The notes below the pieces were generated by a model. It did no database searches and had not been told where the DNA came from. It worked only from the letters and a program-made list of their open reading frames with translations. From PVC group bacterium (ex Bugula neritina AB1) (GTDB lineage: Bacteria > GCA-001730085), in assembly GCA_001730085.1 (NCBI GenBank), contig MDLB01000107.1, forward strand, positions 1 through 34,431: a stretch of DNA of 34,431 bases. The letters run 5' to 3'. Position 1 is the stretch's first letter. Every line of letters starts with the position of its first letter. Below, piece by piece: positions 1 through 9,185 of this stretch. Position numbers and translations under genes: made by a program.

Positions 1-1
1 A

Positions 2-1201
2 ATACATGTTTATGCTTTAGCTCCTGTAAGTGAAGTAAGCACAGAAAATTTCTGTTACATTTGTCGTAAACAGTTTAGTCGCAAATCCAATTTAAATCAG
101 CATTTTAAAAATATTCATACTGATGAAAGACCTTTTGGGTCTAGCCTTAGTAATAAAAATTGTAAGACCTCCTCCAGTTTAAATGAGCATTGTAATAAAA
201 AAACTGTGCCCTGTACCAATTGTGCTAAAAAGTTTACGAGCACCACCAATTTCAATCGGCATTTTAAAGAGACTCATACTGATAAAAAATTTTTTTTCTG
301 TAACTTTTGTAGTAAAAATTTTGCGCTAGAATGCTCTCTAAATCAGCATCTTAAGACTCATCTTGCGAAAAAACTTTTTGCCTGTAGCATTTGTAATAAA
401 AAGTATAAGCAATCCTCAAGTTTAGATACTCATCTTAAGACTCATAGTGAGAAAAATCCTTTTCCCTGTGAACTTTGTCCTAAAAGCTTTAAGTACCTCT
501 CCACTTTAAGACGGCATTTGAAAGAGAATCATACTGATGAAAAAATTTTTTCCTGTAAATTTTGTAGTAAAAATTTTGCGCTAGAAGCCTCTCTAAGTCA
601 GCATCTTATGAGTCATAGTGAGGGAAAACTTTTTACCTGTAGCATTTGTAATAAAAAGTATAAGCAATCCTCAAGTTTAGCTAGGCATCTTAAGACTCAT
701 TCTGACTATTTATATAATCCCTCTGCAACAGCAAATCCCCCTCTGCAACAGCAGATCACTATGCAACATACAAATCCCTCTGTAACAGGATCTCCCTCTG
801 TAACAGGATCTCTCTCTGTAACAGGATCTCCCTCTGTAACAGGATCTCCCTCTGTAACAGGATCTCCCTCTGTAACAGGATCTCCCTCTGCAACAGGATC
901 TCCCTCTGCAACAGGATCTCCCTCTGCAACAGCACCTATAGCAAATCCAGATAATTTTTACGACATAAACGATTTAACTCCATACTCTCACATAATAAAT
1001 AAAATTCTTGGAACAGAAGCAACAGAAAATCCAGATAATTTTTACGAAATTTTTCCCGACATAAACGATTTAAGTCAACCCTCTGCAACAGCAGGTCCAT
1101 ATAATTTTCCCAAATTTTTTCTCGACATAAACTATTTAAGAGAACCCTCTGAAATGCCAAATGAAATTTTTGAACCAGAAGAATGTTTTACATCAACTTA
1201 A
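2..1201 (+). CDS. Multi-C2H2 zinc-finger protein, 5' end outside window
   Basis: The frame is open from base 2 to the TAA at 1199-1201 with no start codon required at 206, so the 5' end lies off the window. It encodes seven canonical fingers of the form C-x2-C-x12-H-x3/4-H, with first cysteines at bases 53, 212, 299, 383, 467, 554 and 638. One degenerate finger (about 134-199) has lost its CxxC pair. Each finger has the usual aromatic and Leu core (for example CSICNKKYKQSSSL), and several linkers read HTDE[RK]xF, like the eukaryotic TGEKPF linker. A low-complexity PS[V/A]TGS tract follows, then a tail with three imperfect copies of a P-x-NF...DIN-x-L motif. Classical tandem arrays bind DNA, RNA or protein in eukaryotes; known bacterial Ros/MucR proteins carry one finger. 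GC is lower than in the neighbours (about 31% in two lines counted). A role as a host-directed effector is inference; no secretion signal can be judged without the N terminus. Confidence 0.85.
   Translation: MHVYALAPVSEVSTENFCYICRKQFSRKSNLNQHFKNIHTDERPFGSSLSNKNCKTSSSLNEHCNKKTVPCTNCAKKFTSTTNFNRHFKETHTDKKFFFCNFCSKNFALECSLNQHLKTHLAKKLFACSICNKKYKQSSSLDTHLKTHSEKNPFPCELCPKSFKYLSTLRRHLKENHTDEKIFSCKFCSKNFALEASLSQHLMSHSEGKLFTCSICNKKYKQSSSLARHLKTHSDYLYNPSATANPPLQQQITMQHTNPSVTGSPSVTGSLSVTGSPSVTGSPSVTGSPSVTGSPSATGSPSATGSPSATAPIANPDNFYDINDLTPYSHIINKILGTEATENPDNFYEIFPDINDLSQPSATAGPYNFPKFFLDINYLREPSEMPNEIFEPEECFTST
212..721 (+). repeat. Tandem duplication of a 255-bp three-finger module
   Basis: Fingers 3-4-5 (from base 212) and 6-7-8 (from base 467) are offset by exactly 255 bp, or 85 codons. 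The two-finger blocks 299-445 and 554-700 align without gaps with about 15 mismatches in 147 bases (about 90% identity by hand). The first finger of each module is more diverged. The array therefore grew by in-frame duplication inside this gene. Confidence 0.85.
776..937 (+). repeat. 18-bp tandem repeat, nine copies, coding for PS[V/A]TGS
   Basis: There are nine consecutive 18-bp units of the type ccctctgtaacaggatct, in frame. Six encode Val at position 3 (one of them starting with Leu) and the last three encode Ala; the final unit ends in AP instead of GS. The units are nearly identical, so copy number is probably variable. The product is a flexible Pro/Ser/Thr/Gly linker between the zinc fingers and the C-terminal motifs. 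Confidence 0.9.
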
Positions 1202-1794
1202 AAATAATAATTCTAGATAACTTATGGTAAGTAAAATTTTAAAACAGTACTATTTTTGTATCAATATAATGCCAATTATCAAGAATATATATTGTGATTA
1301 TTAGAAACTGGAGGATTCTAGAATTATTATCATTTCAAGCCGAGAAGAGCTCTTCCTTTAGGAGGATGTCAATCATGGTAATTAGTATAAGTTTTTTCTA
1401 TTGCTTCGCATATCTGTTTATAAATTGACGTATTTTTTTTGTAGGCTTTTTCCTTTAAAAACTCTTTAGTTTTTTTATCTACTAAGAAGGCTAACTCTAC
1501 AATTTTTTTTCATTGTTATTTTCTCTTTTTGAAGAAATAAAACTGTCAACTGGACCTTCTAAATCTCTAATACTTTAAGACTAAAGAACAAAAAATATCG
1601 ACAGTTTCCAAATATCTCAGACATTCATCTTCTTCCATATCATTGGATTGCTACTTTCATGATCAGCTGCGCGATCAGGAATTGTTCGGAAGTTGACATA
1701 CTCCAACCTCACAACTAAAGCACGTCTTTTTAGACAGATGATGGAATTTTTGAATGCATATTTAAAAAAAATAAAGTTAAATATTCATTTAAAA
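1202..1794. other. 593-bp spacer between convergent genes
   Basis: This AT-rich spacer separates the stop codons of the plus-strand zinc-finger gene and the minus-strand adhesin gene. It contains one frameshifted small ORF (described separately). Further right on the minus strand, about 1629-1760 has a short open stretch with no start and no recognisable family, perhaps decayed coding sequence. An AT-rich inverted repeat (1758-1765 with 1777-1784) lies just past the adhesin stop and might help terminate that transcript, but it lacks a GC-rich stem. I see no intact gene or insertion-sequence ends. Confidence 0.5.
1369..1513 (-). pseudogene. Frameshifted small ORF, about 47 residues, unknown
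   Basis: On the minus strand an ATG at 1513 is followed by a run of eight A (1503-1510). The ATG frame stops after 12 codons. The frame one base away stays open from the A run to TGA at 1369-1371 and reads like a real small protein, ending KEKAYKKNTSIYKQICEAIE plus a short tail. One A fewer would join ATG to this frame as MKKIVELAFLVDKKT and so on. The Lys-rich amphipathic layout resembles small ribbon-helix-helix-type antitoxins, but I cannot assign a family. A sequencing error, a true frameshift or slippage at the homopolymer are all possible. Confidence 0.35.
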
Positions 1795-4700
1795 TCAAAG
1801 GACCACCAACTGACCATTCCCAAGCATATCATCAAGGGCTATGGGGTTCTCCCCTGCTCCCAATAAGGTTATTACTATATCTGGCTCTAGGAAATCATTA
1901 CCACCATCAGCATCAATATAAAGTAACAAATCTTGGTCCAACACTCCTGTTTGACAAAACTCGCTAAGATTATCTCCCTCTACATAGTCCAAAACTTCGG
2001 AAATATCAATTTTATCAAGATCTGACTCCTCTGACGATATCGTTTTGATCAAAAAATCTCGGATAATATCATTCCCATCATTGACATCTTTATAAACAAA
2101 AGTGTCCGCCCCCCCATTACCTGTGAGGTCATCCATAGCAGCCCCTCCTATTAGGACGTCATCACCCGAGCTACCTTCGAGAATATCAGATTCAGGGGTT
2201 CCCCATATATATCCAGAAAAAGAAACCTCGGAGGTTGCGAAGTTGCTCTTCACTCCATCCGAGTCTTGCGTGACAAATATAAATGTTTTTTTCCCCATCA
2301 GAGCATCTTCACTCATATTTTTATATAGCAAGCCAGAAAGAAGCTCCACCATTGCATCTTCTAGGAGTGTTCCTCCTGCAAGATCTGTTAATGTAACTTG
2401 ATATGTCTCTTCTTGTTGCATAACAGAAGCAAGAACTTTTTGTCCTCCGTTTAGAGAAAAACTCGTCCGAGCACCAGGAGTCAAAGACAGCTCCATACCC
2501 CTAAATACCAAAAAGTCATTCTCTTCTACTATAAGACCCTTTATGTCTATTTGAAGATTATTATATCTTATCGTGTCGACATCAGAAACATAAGCGTTTT
2601 CCGTCGTTATAGGTATAAGCTCATTAGCTTTTCCCGAGACAAAGAGATCTTGTCCCGCTGAACCATCTCCATTCAAATCGAGATAGGAAGGCATTGTTGT
2701 CGCCCATTTATTGAAAGAGTAGCTGGCAAAATCTTTCATGTCTTGGTCCGATAAAGTCGTATTCCAAACTAAAACTTCCCCGATATCTCCTTTAAAAAAG
2801 TGGTCATAACCACCGATGAGTGAGTTCTGATTAGAGAGGTCTATGGTATTCACATTCATCCCCCCCAGTCCAATATGCCCTTCATCTTTCCCTTGAATAG
2901 AAACATTCTCAAGCTCTCCAACAAGCTCCCCATTCAAATAAATCTTTAAAGTTTTGTTCTCATCACTCTCACCTCTTGCATCATGAACAAAACCAACGGT
3001 ATAGAAAGTATTATCTTCTATTTCAGCAATAGCAAACGTTTTGTATTTATGATCATCATGCCAATCATTCGCGTTCCATGCTCCCGCATATAACTTACCA
3101 TCTTCCATGATATTCAAAGCATAACCACTGTGAACCGAACCTTGTTCATATAAAACTTGTTTTCCTCCATTATTCGTTCCTGACTTAAATACAAAAGCAA
3201 ATGATCTTTGATCATACCCTGCTTCAAGAGTATTGATATCTTGATGATTATCAATTTCTAGCATTTTTGAAGGAGAAAAACTCAGAGATGGATATCCATT
3301 CATACCCTCTTGGTTATAAATTGGGGCATAAATGTCATTAGATTGATAGGCATCATGCATATACTCCGATCCCGAGACATCCTTCCATTCAAGAATAGAA
3401 ACACCATTGATTAAGGACGTATCATCTCCGATCCCTAAAACATTTTGTGCATCCCAACGCGCCACTAAAGATGTCAATGGAAGCTTTCCAAATCTTGGCA
3501 TATCTGATTCATAAAGGTCCTCAAAGACATCTCCATCACTCACACTGATTTTAAACTTTGGAAGAATATCTTCTCCATAATGTTGAAAGGTAACCTCTCC
3601 TGTCAAAAGATCTTCGTGGGTAAACTCTTTCGAAATCACTCCTCTCACTTTAAAAGTCCCACCCTCTATTTCATCGACTTTAAAGCGTAAGGCGGACGGA
3701 GCAATATCAACATCCGAAACACCTATCATCTGATCTGTGACTTCAACAGTTTCTCCTTTATTAACACGCAAAGATGACTTCGTGACAACCGGCACATCTG
3801 TCATAATTTGAAGGTCATTAATAGCCTCTAAATTCAAGCCGGATATGTTTTCCAATGAAGCATGTTCAATATTAACAAAAATCTTTGATGTCCAGTCCAC
3901 TTGTTCCGAGAGATTTATAATTATTTTTTTAGGATCAGTTGAGGGGATTTCAATAGAAAGTATATCTTCTTCAAAAATCTCCTCCCCATTCTCATCCCTC
4001 ATTGAAACTTTTTCTAAAAGGTCGACACCTTCAACAACTCTAACCTCTTCATTAAAAAAGATCGATATTTTACCTTCATTTATGTTGACCTTATTCGTGA
4101 CATACATCGGATTAGTGAGATCTATATTTATGCGAGCTGTAACCTGTTCTGCCATATCTCCTTCCAAGTTTTCTGAATTAATCTCACATTCAAAAAAGTC
4201 CTGATCTTGAAAAGAGGGCATTTGTCCGTTTATATCAGAACTCCCTAAATCAATTGACCAATAACCGTTTTTTTGAGCTTGCGTGACATACTCATAGGTC
4301 ACAGTATCAAAAGTAAATCTCACCTCAACCTTTGCATATTGATCCACATACCCTTCCAATAAAGGATTTGTCGTAGATTGAGCTTCTTTTGTTAAAAGGA
4401 GAGTTTCTCTGGATTCCCGAGTACTTGGAACAAGAAAAGAAATATCTGTCTCTGCTTTAGAAGCATTGCTATTTTCCACATCGGCCATAGAAACTATGAT
4501 ATGGTCTCCCATTCTAACCGTAGCACCACTCCCTAAAGTGATCGAGAATTTTTCTGCATAACCCGAAACTTCATCCAAAGGCACTATAGCTGGCGAATCT
4601 CCAAAGCTCCTAGCATTCGTCACCGACAATGATGCCATTGTGATCGATGAGACTTTTACAGGTTCTGAAAACTGCAATAAAAAACCATCATCTTTTATTC

Positions 4701-7700
4701 CATCAGCATCACTGTCAAGAGCCACAATCGGATCAAAAGCTGCTGCCATCGGACGAGCAAGGTTCGGTAAATCATAGATAAAGTTAGAACTTGCCTTGTT
4801 CCCATTGAGATCTTCGATTTGAGATTTCTCTAATGTGACTGTATTAGAAGCGTCAACTGTCGCAGAATAAGCCAGCTCGATCATAAATTCTTTGGCATAA
4901 AGAGCGCCCCCGATCTCTTTAGCATTAAGAGTTTTAAATTCAGCATCTACCCCCCAGGTATTGGAGTCCAAAATGAAATCACTCAAACTCAAATCTTCTG
5001 TTTTCAAATATTCCGATGCAGAAAAAATCAGTTGGTCTCCTCGACTATAAAGAGTGTCTTCATCAGCATCATAAACTCTCAAGGACTGCATCATAGGCGA
5101 AGAAATATCTGGAACTTCTAAAACAAGGTTCTCAGTAGGAAATTCTCCTGTATCTAACTCGAGGAACTCTTTTTGGATCTCAAAAGTATCTCCTTCGATG
5201 ATATTAGCATTCTCACCCAAAACTATCCTAAAAGTATCAGAGTAATTACCTTGAATATTCAAAGCTTCAAGAGTCGCCGAGTCTCCAAAAGTTTTACTCG
5301 GTCCAACAGGTACGATTTTTTCTAACGTAAGCTCCGAAACGGAAACAGCATCAGCGAAAGTGATCAAAAGACGATTATCTTTCACCCCATCTCCCATGGG
5401 CAAGTCTTCTGCCTCTACGACCGTTGACAACGAATCAATTTCTACTTCGTTTAAAACATCTAACTCATAGTTATTGATCAGCTCTAAGCCTTCACCATCT
5501 TCTGCAAAGACATTAAATTTGTATCGTTTCTTTTCCTCATAGTCTGGTGATTGGTTAAAAAATAGATAACCTTTTTCAGGATCTATCGTAAAAACTTCCA
5601 GATCAATTGCATCCAAAAAGTAGGTAATATCTTCGTCATATTCCCCAAAGTTATCAAAGGCTTGAAAGTCATGAACAATTTTATCTATCGGTAGATTCTC
5701 TCTAACTGTCAAATTTTCTACACTCTCAAACATAGGGCCTTCATCATCTTCATTCACAACATTAATCCGAATATCCTGTGTGATTTGAGTGCTTTGATCA
5801 TCTCTAGCTGTTAAAATAAGTTCATAGAAGGTCTTTTGCTCATAATCAGAAATCTCCTTTAAAAAAAGTTCCCCCGAACTAGCATCAATAGCAAAGCTCT
5901 CTACATCTTCACCTCCTAGGGCATAAACTATATTAGAATTGGTCTGATCCGTGGATTTCCCATAAACCTGTGGATCATAAAGAGCTTCCTGTACAGGTGC
6001 ATTTTCAACAACACTCACCTCTTTTGTGTCTCCTCCTACAAAAAAGAGAAGGTTTTTTGTATCAAAATATTGAAAGTCAGAAGATTGAGAATACTCTTCG
6101 TTATAGTTTCCATAAAGATCTATCACGTCTCTTTTCTCAATTTTGATCCCTACAGGAAAAGCCTCAACGGCATCACTCCCTTCTGGTGGAGAGACTTGAA
6201 AGGTCCAAGTAACACCATCCTCACTTATTACATTGTCAACCACCCATTTGGAACGATCTAAATCGTTTTGGTCCATATCCACCAACATAATATCTTCTGC
6301 CGTAAAGGAAGTCCCAACACTATGGCTAAAAATCAGCGTATACGTAATCGGGCCATAAGCCATTTCAAAATCGACACTGTCTGATATCTCCAGAACTTTG
6401 GGCGACTCTGCATGAACCTCAAGTGTTGATAAAGAGGTTATCCCTCTATAATCCGATTCCCCAAGATAAGTGATCGAAGCTATTCTTTCTCCGCTTTTAA
6501 CTTCTCCGGATATATTTCTCAACTTCACCGCCTCAACAAGACTTTTGATTTCTTCGCCAGAAAAAACCTCTCCATCATTTTTGGAAAAAGTCAAAGATCG
6601 ATCAACCGATGAATAAATATAATCAACACCTTCTGTATCCCCGACTTGGACATTATCCATGACTTTATTCATTTCCATCGACAGAAGTGTATCAACAGAA
6701 ATCTGATCGGTAGCAGTGTCCAGTCCTTCTCCACTAAAGACTATCTCAACTTTTTTGATATCCATTAGAGAAGGCGCTTGAAGTGTCGAACAAAAGCTCA
6801 CTCCTTCGAAAATCGATGCTTTATTCACCTGGTGGGTGATCATTCTTTGGGCACCCTCTTCGGAATCACTCAAGTCAACCTCTTCAAGATCATTGATATT
6901 AATATCTAAAACCCTTATTAAACGTTGGCCATCCTCATAAAGTAACTCTATCTCAAGTTCATAATTTTGTTTTTCTGCAAAGTTGGGAACCTCAATAAAT
7001 CTCAAAAAACCATCTTCATCTATTTGAAAAAAAGCCGCATCTTTTCCAGCTAAAGTATAGGTAACATTAGAATCTTCGGCTAAAGAATTTGCACTATAAA
7101 TGATAGCTTGATCCGCAATATGTTCAGAAATATCTATCATATCTAAAGATTCTTGTGGTCTCTCTAAATCAATACCTAAGTCAGAAGCCGCAATATCTCT
7201 CAATTCTTCATAAACACTTGTATCTAAGACATCTTCTTTGAGATTATTCTGTAAATAGGTCAAAACCTCCTCTGAAGTTAATCCTTTTTCATTTTCCATG
7301 GCAGAAATACCCGCCAACACTTTCCCGTATTGATTAACCTCACTAACTTCATTACCATCAGCATCAATCAATGGAATGATGGGGGTGCTTAAAATATCAA
7401 TATCACCTAAGCCCATCGCCTTACCTATATTCTTATTAGCTGTGGAGATTTTTTCTTGGATATTTTCTCCTAGCAAATCCCCTATCGGCTCAACAAGTCC
7501 TCCTTGACTCAAAGGAATCCCCAATTGGCGAACAGCCATTTCTGTCAGATTTGTAACATTCATCGTGAAAGACGTTGATTCAGTATCAATATAGCCTATC
7601 GATCTTGCTGTCATTTCAAAGTCTTTAGCTTCCCCTGTTCCTTCATCAATATAATCAGGCCCCAAAGAAGCATCAGAAACCTCCAACAATACGGCTCCCT

Positions 7701-8514
7701 CATAAGAAGAGCGTAGTGTCACTTGAAACTCTCCAGAATAATCCAACTTAACCCCTGCCGCAAGGATTTCTCCAGCTTGTCCATACATCATTAAGGACAA
7801 GCCATGATTGGGAACAACCGGCCCCCAAACAAACTTCCCTTTAACTTTATTGGAGTGATCTTCCGAACCTCCCCAAGCAACCCAGCTCCCCAGAAGACCT
7901 AAAAACCCTCCGACACCTAAAAGAGAAGTTGTGACATTGGTTCCACCAAAAAACTTAAAAGAAAAGTCATCGGCAAAAACACCTTTTTCAACCTGATTAT
8001 CCGAAAATCTTTCTCCATCAAAAGGGATCAAGCTCATGTGGTCACTATAAAAGTCAACATGTTGATCAAACGTTTCCCACACATCTTTGTCCCCAATCAT
8101 GCCAAAGAGAAGCTCTTTTTCACCATAGGCATAAATCAAATAAAGCCCATAGTCTAGCTCGACACCCATAGGAACATCCCAAGAGTTTAAAGTGTAGTCA
8201 GAAGCAAATGCCGATGGCAATGTTATAAAAGCACCATAGCTCTCACTAAAAAAATCGAAAAAAGTGAGGGTCACACCATTCGCATATTGCACGTGAACAT
8301 CATCTTCCTTTACCGCCACTATAAAACTTTCAATATCAGCCACTTCGCCCATATCTATGTTTTTATTTAAAACAAGGTATTCACACCCAGCTTGAACATT
8401 AACCTGCGTGTCTTCAAATATTTCAAATCTCTCAACTTTATCCGCACTTTTGACAATCAAAAGACATGTCGGTTGTTTGTGCTTCATTCCGCTAAAAAAG
8501 TGACTTTCTGACAT
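1795..8514 (-). CDS. Giant type I-secreted RTX/cadherin-like adhesin
   Basis: The product has 2239 aa. The start is ATG with GAGGAG six bases upstream. The N terminus (about 1-185) resembles the prefix of BapA-like surface proteins and is followed by a Gly-rich hydrophobic stretch near 190-220. Residues about 225-300 look like a beta-sandwich and 305-455 are helical. Cadherin-like repeats lie near 465-545, 835-930 and 930-1025, with signatures such as FAIDASSGELFL and FTIDPEKGYLFF. Three or more Ig-like repeats with LLITF-type strands span about 1030-1560. A LamG/concanavalin-like domain covers about 1680-1965. The tail has degenerate RTX nonapeptides (GSSGDDVLIGG, GNGGADTFVY, about 2105-2140) and a DxIxDF...DKIDIS segment typical of the VC_A0849-type type I secretion target. 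It is therefore probably exported by an ABC/MFP/TolC system, none of which lies here, and binds calcium and a surface ligand. Ligand and host are unknown. Confidence 0.85.
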   Translation of the reverse strand: MSESHFFSGMKHKQPTCLLIVKSADKVERFEIFEDTQVNVQAGCEYLVLNKNIDMGEVADIESFIVAVKEDDVHVQYANGVTLTFFDFFSESYGAFITLPSAFASDYTLNSWDVPMGVELDYGLYLIYAYGEKELLFGMIGDKDVWETFDQHVDFYSDHMSLIPFDGERFSDNQVEKGVFADDFSFKFFGGTNVTTSLLGVGGFLGLLGSWVAWGGSEDHSNKVKGKFVWGPVVPNHGLSLMMYGQAGEILAAGVKLDYSGEFQVTLRSSYEGAVLLEVSDASLGPDYIDEGTGEAKDFEMTARSIGYIDTESTSFTMNVTNLTEMAVRQLGIPLSQGGLVEPIGDLLGENIQEKISTANKNIGKAMGLGDIDILSTPIIPLIDADGNEVSEVNQYGKVLAGISAMENEKGLTSEEVLTYLQNNLKEDVLDTSVYEELRDIAASDLGIDLERPQESLDMIDISEHIADQAIIYSANSLAEDSNVTYTLAGKDAAFFQIDEDGFLRFIEVPNFAEKQNYELEIELLYEDGQRLIRVLDININDLEEVDLSDSEEGAQRMITHQVNKASIFEGVSFCSTLQAPSLMDIKKVEIVFSGEGLDTATDQISVDTLLSMEMNKVMDNVQVGDTEGVDYIYSSVDRSLTFSKNDGEVFSGEEIKSLVEAVKLRNISGEVKSGERIASITYLGESDYRGITSLSTLEVHAESPKVLEISDSVDFEMAYGPITYTLIFSHSVGTSFTAEDIMLVDMDQNDLDRSKWVVDNVISEDGVTWTFQVSPPEGSDAVEAFPVGIKIEKRDVIDLYGNYNEEYSQSSDFQYFDTKNLLFFVGGDTKEVSVVENAPVQEALYDPQVYGKSTDQTNSNIVYALGGEDVESFAIDASSGELFLKEISDYEQKTFYELILTARDDQSTQITQDIRINVVNEDDEGPMFESVENLTVRENLPIDKIVHDFQAFDNFGEYDEDITYFLDAIDLEVFTIDPEKGYLFFNQSPDYEEKKRYKFNVFAEDGEGLELINNYELDVLNEVEIDSLSTVVEAEDLPMGDGVKDNRLLITFADAVSVSELTLEKIVPVGPSKTFGDSATLEALNIQGNYSDTFRIVLGENANIIEGDTFEIQKEFLELDTGEFPTENLVLEVPDISSPMMQSLRVYDADEDTLYSRGDQLIFSASEYLKTEDLSLSDFILDSNTWGVDAEFKTLNAKEIGGALYAKEFMIELAYSATVDASNTVTLEKSQIEDLNGNKASSNFIYDLPNLARPMAAAFDPIVALDSDADGIKDDGFLLQFSEPVKVSSITMASLSVTNARSFGDSPAIVPLDEVSGYAEKFSITLGSGATVRMGDHIIVSMADVENSNASKAETDISFLVPSTRESRETLLLTKEAQSTTNPLLEGYVDQYAKVEVRFTFDTVTYEYVTQAQKNGYWSIDLGSSDINGQMPSFQDQDFFECEINSENLEGDMAEQVTARINIDLTNPMYVTNKVNINEGKISIFFNEEVRVVEGVDLLEKVSMRDENGEEIFEEDILSIEIPSTDPKKIIINLSEQVDWTSKIFVNIEHASLENISGLNLEAINDLQIMTDVPVVTKSSLRVNKGETVEVTDQMIGVSDVDIAPSALRFKVDEIEGGTFKVRGVISKEFTHEDLLTGEVTFQHYGEDILPKFKISVSDGDVFEDLYESDMPRFGKLPLTSLVARWDAQNVLGIGDDTSLINGVSILEWKDVSGSEYMHDAYQSNDIYAPIYNQEGMNGYPSLSFSPSKMLEIDNHQDINTLEAGYDQRSFAFVFKSGTNNGGKQVLYEQGSVHSGYALNIMEDGKLYAGAWNANDWHDDHKYKTFAIAEIEDNTFYTVGFVHDARGESDENKTLKIYLNGELVGELENVSIQGKDEGHIGLGGMNVNTIDLSNQNSLIGGYDHFFKGDIGEVLVWNTTLSDQDMKDFASYSFNKWATTMPSYLDLNGDGSAGQDLFVSGKANELIPITTENAYVSDVDTIRYNNLQIDIKGLIVEENDFLVFRGMELSLTPGARTSFSLNGGQKVLASVMQQEETYQVTLTDLAGGTLLEDAMVELLSGLLYKNMSEDALMGKKTFIFVTQDSDGVKSNFATSEVSFSGYIWGTPESDILEGSSGDDVLIGGAAMDDLTGNGGADTFVYKDVNDGNDIIRDFLIKTISSEESDLDKIDISEVLDYVEGDNLSEFCQTGVLDQDLLLYIDADGGNDFLEPDIVITLLGAGENPIALDDMLGNGQLVVL

Positions 8515-9185
8515 TTGAAACTCCTCATTTCACTTAAAAGGTCGCTCAAGACTTATCTCTTCTTCAAAACCGGCATAAAAATGATAAGCCGCTTATCGGC
8601 GATCTCTTTCCCTTCTAAACATTTGAAATCATGTTGAGCGTTCTCTAATAATCATCTCGACATTTTTTCTTTATATTCTTTTAAAATTTTTTGTCCCTTT
8701 GAAAAAAGCCAGATAGCTAATATATTTAAAAACTTTTCCCAAAGCGAAAGACTGTTGTTCGAACTCTTTCAAGAAATCTCTTCGTGTATTTCACAACAAT
8801 CTCATAGGTGTGATTATTTATGATTCCCTCAAAAAGTATTATACAATTTCACAGGTATTTTTTTTATATTTTTTTTTATTTAAAAATTAACCTGTCCTAA
8901 AAAAGACATATTTTCCTAATCCGCTTTTCATTAATAAAGCAGAAAGTTTTTCACAAGGAAATTCAAAAGATGTTGGAGAATATTGAAAAGCTGCGGGAAA
9001 CATTGTAAGTCTCATTTCCATGAATCATCGGGGGGATTTCACAATAATCTCGCTTCATTATATGTCTTTACCACACACCCCCCAAAAAAAGCAAAAAGGA
9101 TTCAAAATAAAAAAATTTTAACACTTAGATTACTCTATCTCAAAATTCAATAGTCAAAATTCCTTCTATAAGAAGATCTCTCTTC
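8515..9185. other. 671-bp AT-rich leader between waaA and the adhesin gene
   Basis: This region probably holds the adhesin promoter. Two weak minus-strand candidates are visible: GGGACA-N16-TATAAA (8670-8697), and a perfect TATAAT (8838-8843) without a good -35. A 15-bp near-perfect palindrome (gataagc-c-gcttatc, 8583-8597) lies about 70 bp upstream of the start codon and could be an operator. Long A/T runs fill 8850-8890. A 37-codon minus-strand ORF near 8890-9003 has no convincing ribosome site and I do not call it. Confidence 0.5.
8583..8597. promoter_or_regulatory. 15-bp palindrome upstream of the adhesin gene
   Basis: Two 7-bp arms (gataagc and gcttatc) pair perfectly around one central base. 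The site sits between the candidate TATAAA at 8670 and the adhesin start at 8514, a position suited to a repressor or to a leader hairpin. There is no independent evidence of function. Confidence 0.3.

Noticed and set aside
936-1160. Minus-strand 74-codon ORF under the zinc-finger gene
   Set aside because: It is the antisense of the repeated C-terminal motif; its repeats simply mirror the real gene.
206-1201. GTG at 206 as the start of the zinc-finger protein
   Set aside because: The same frame is open to base 2 and encodes a further canonical finger upstream, so the GTG is an internal Val.
8890-9003. 37-codon ATG ORF on the minus strand (and an overlapping plus-strand frame) upstream of the adhesin
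   Set aside because: The ribosome site is weak, both strands are equally open, and no family is recognised; chance in AT-rich sequence is likely.
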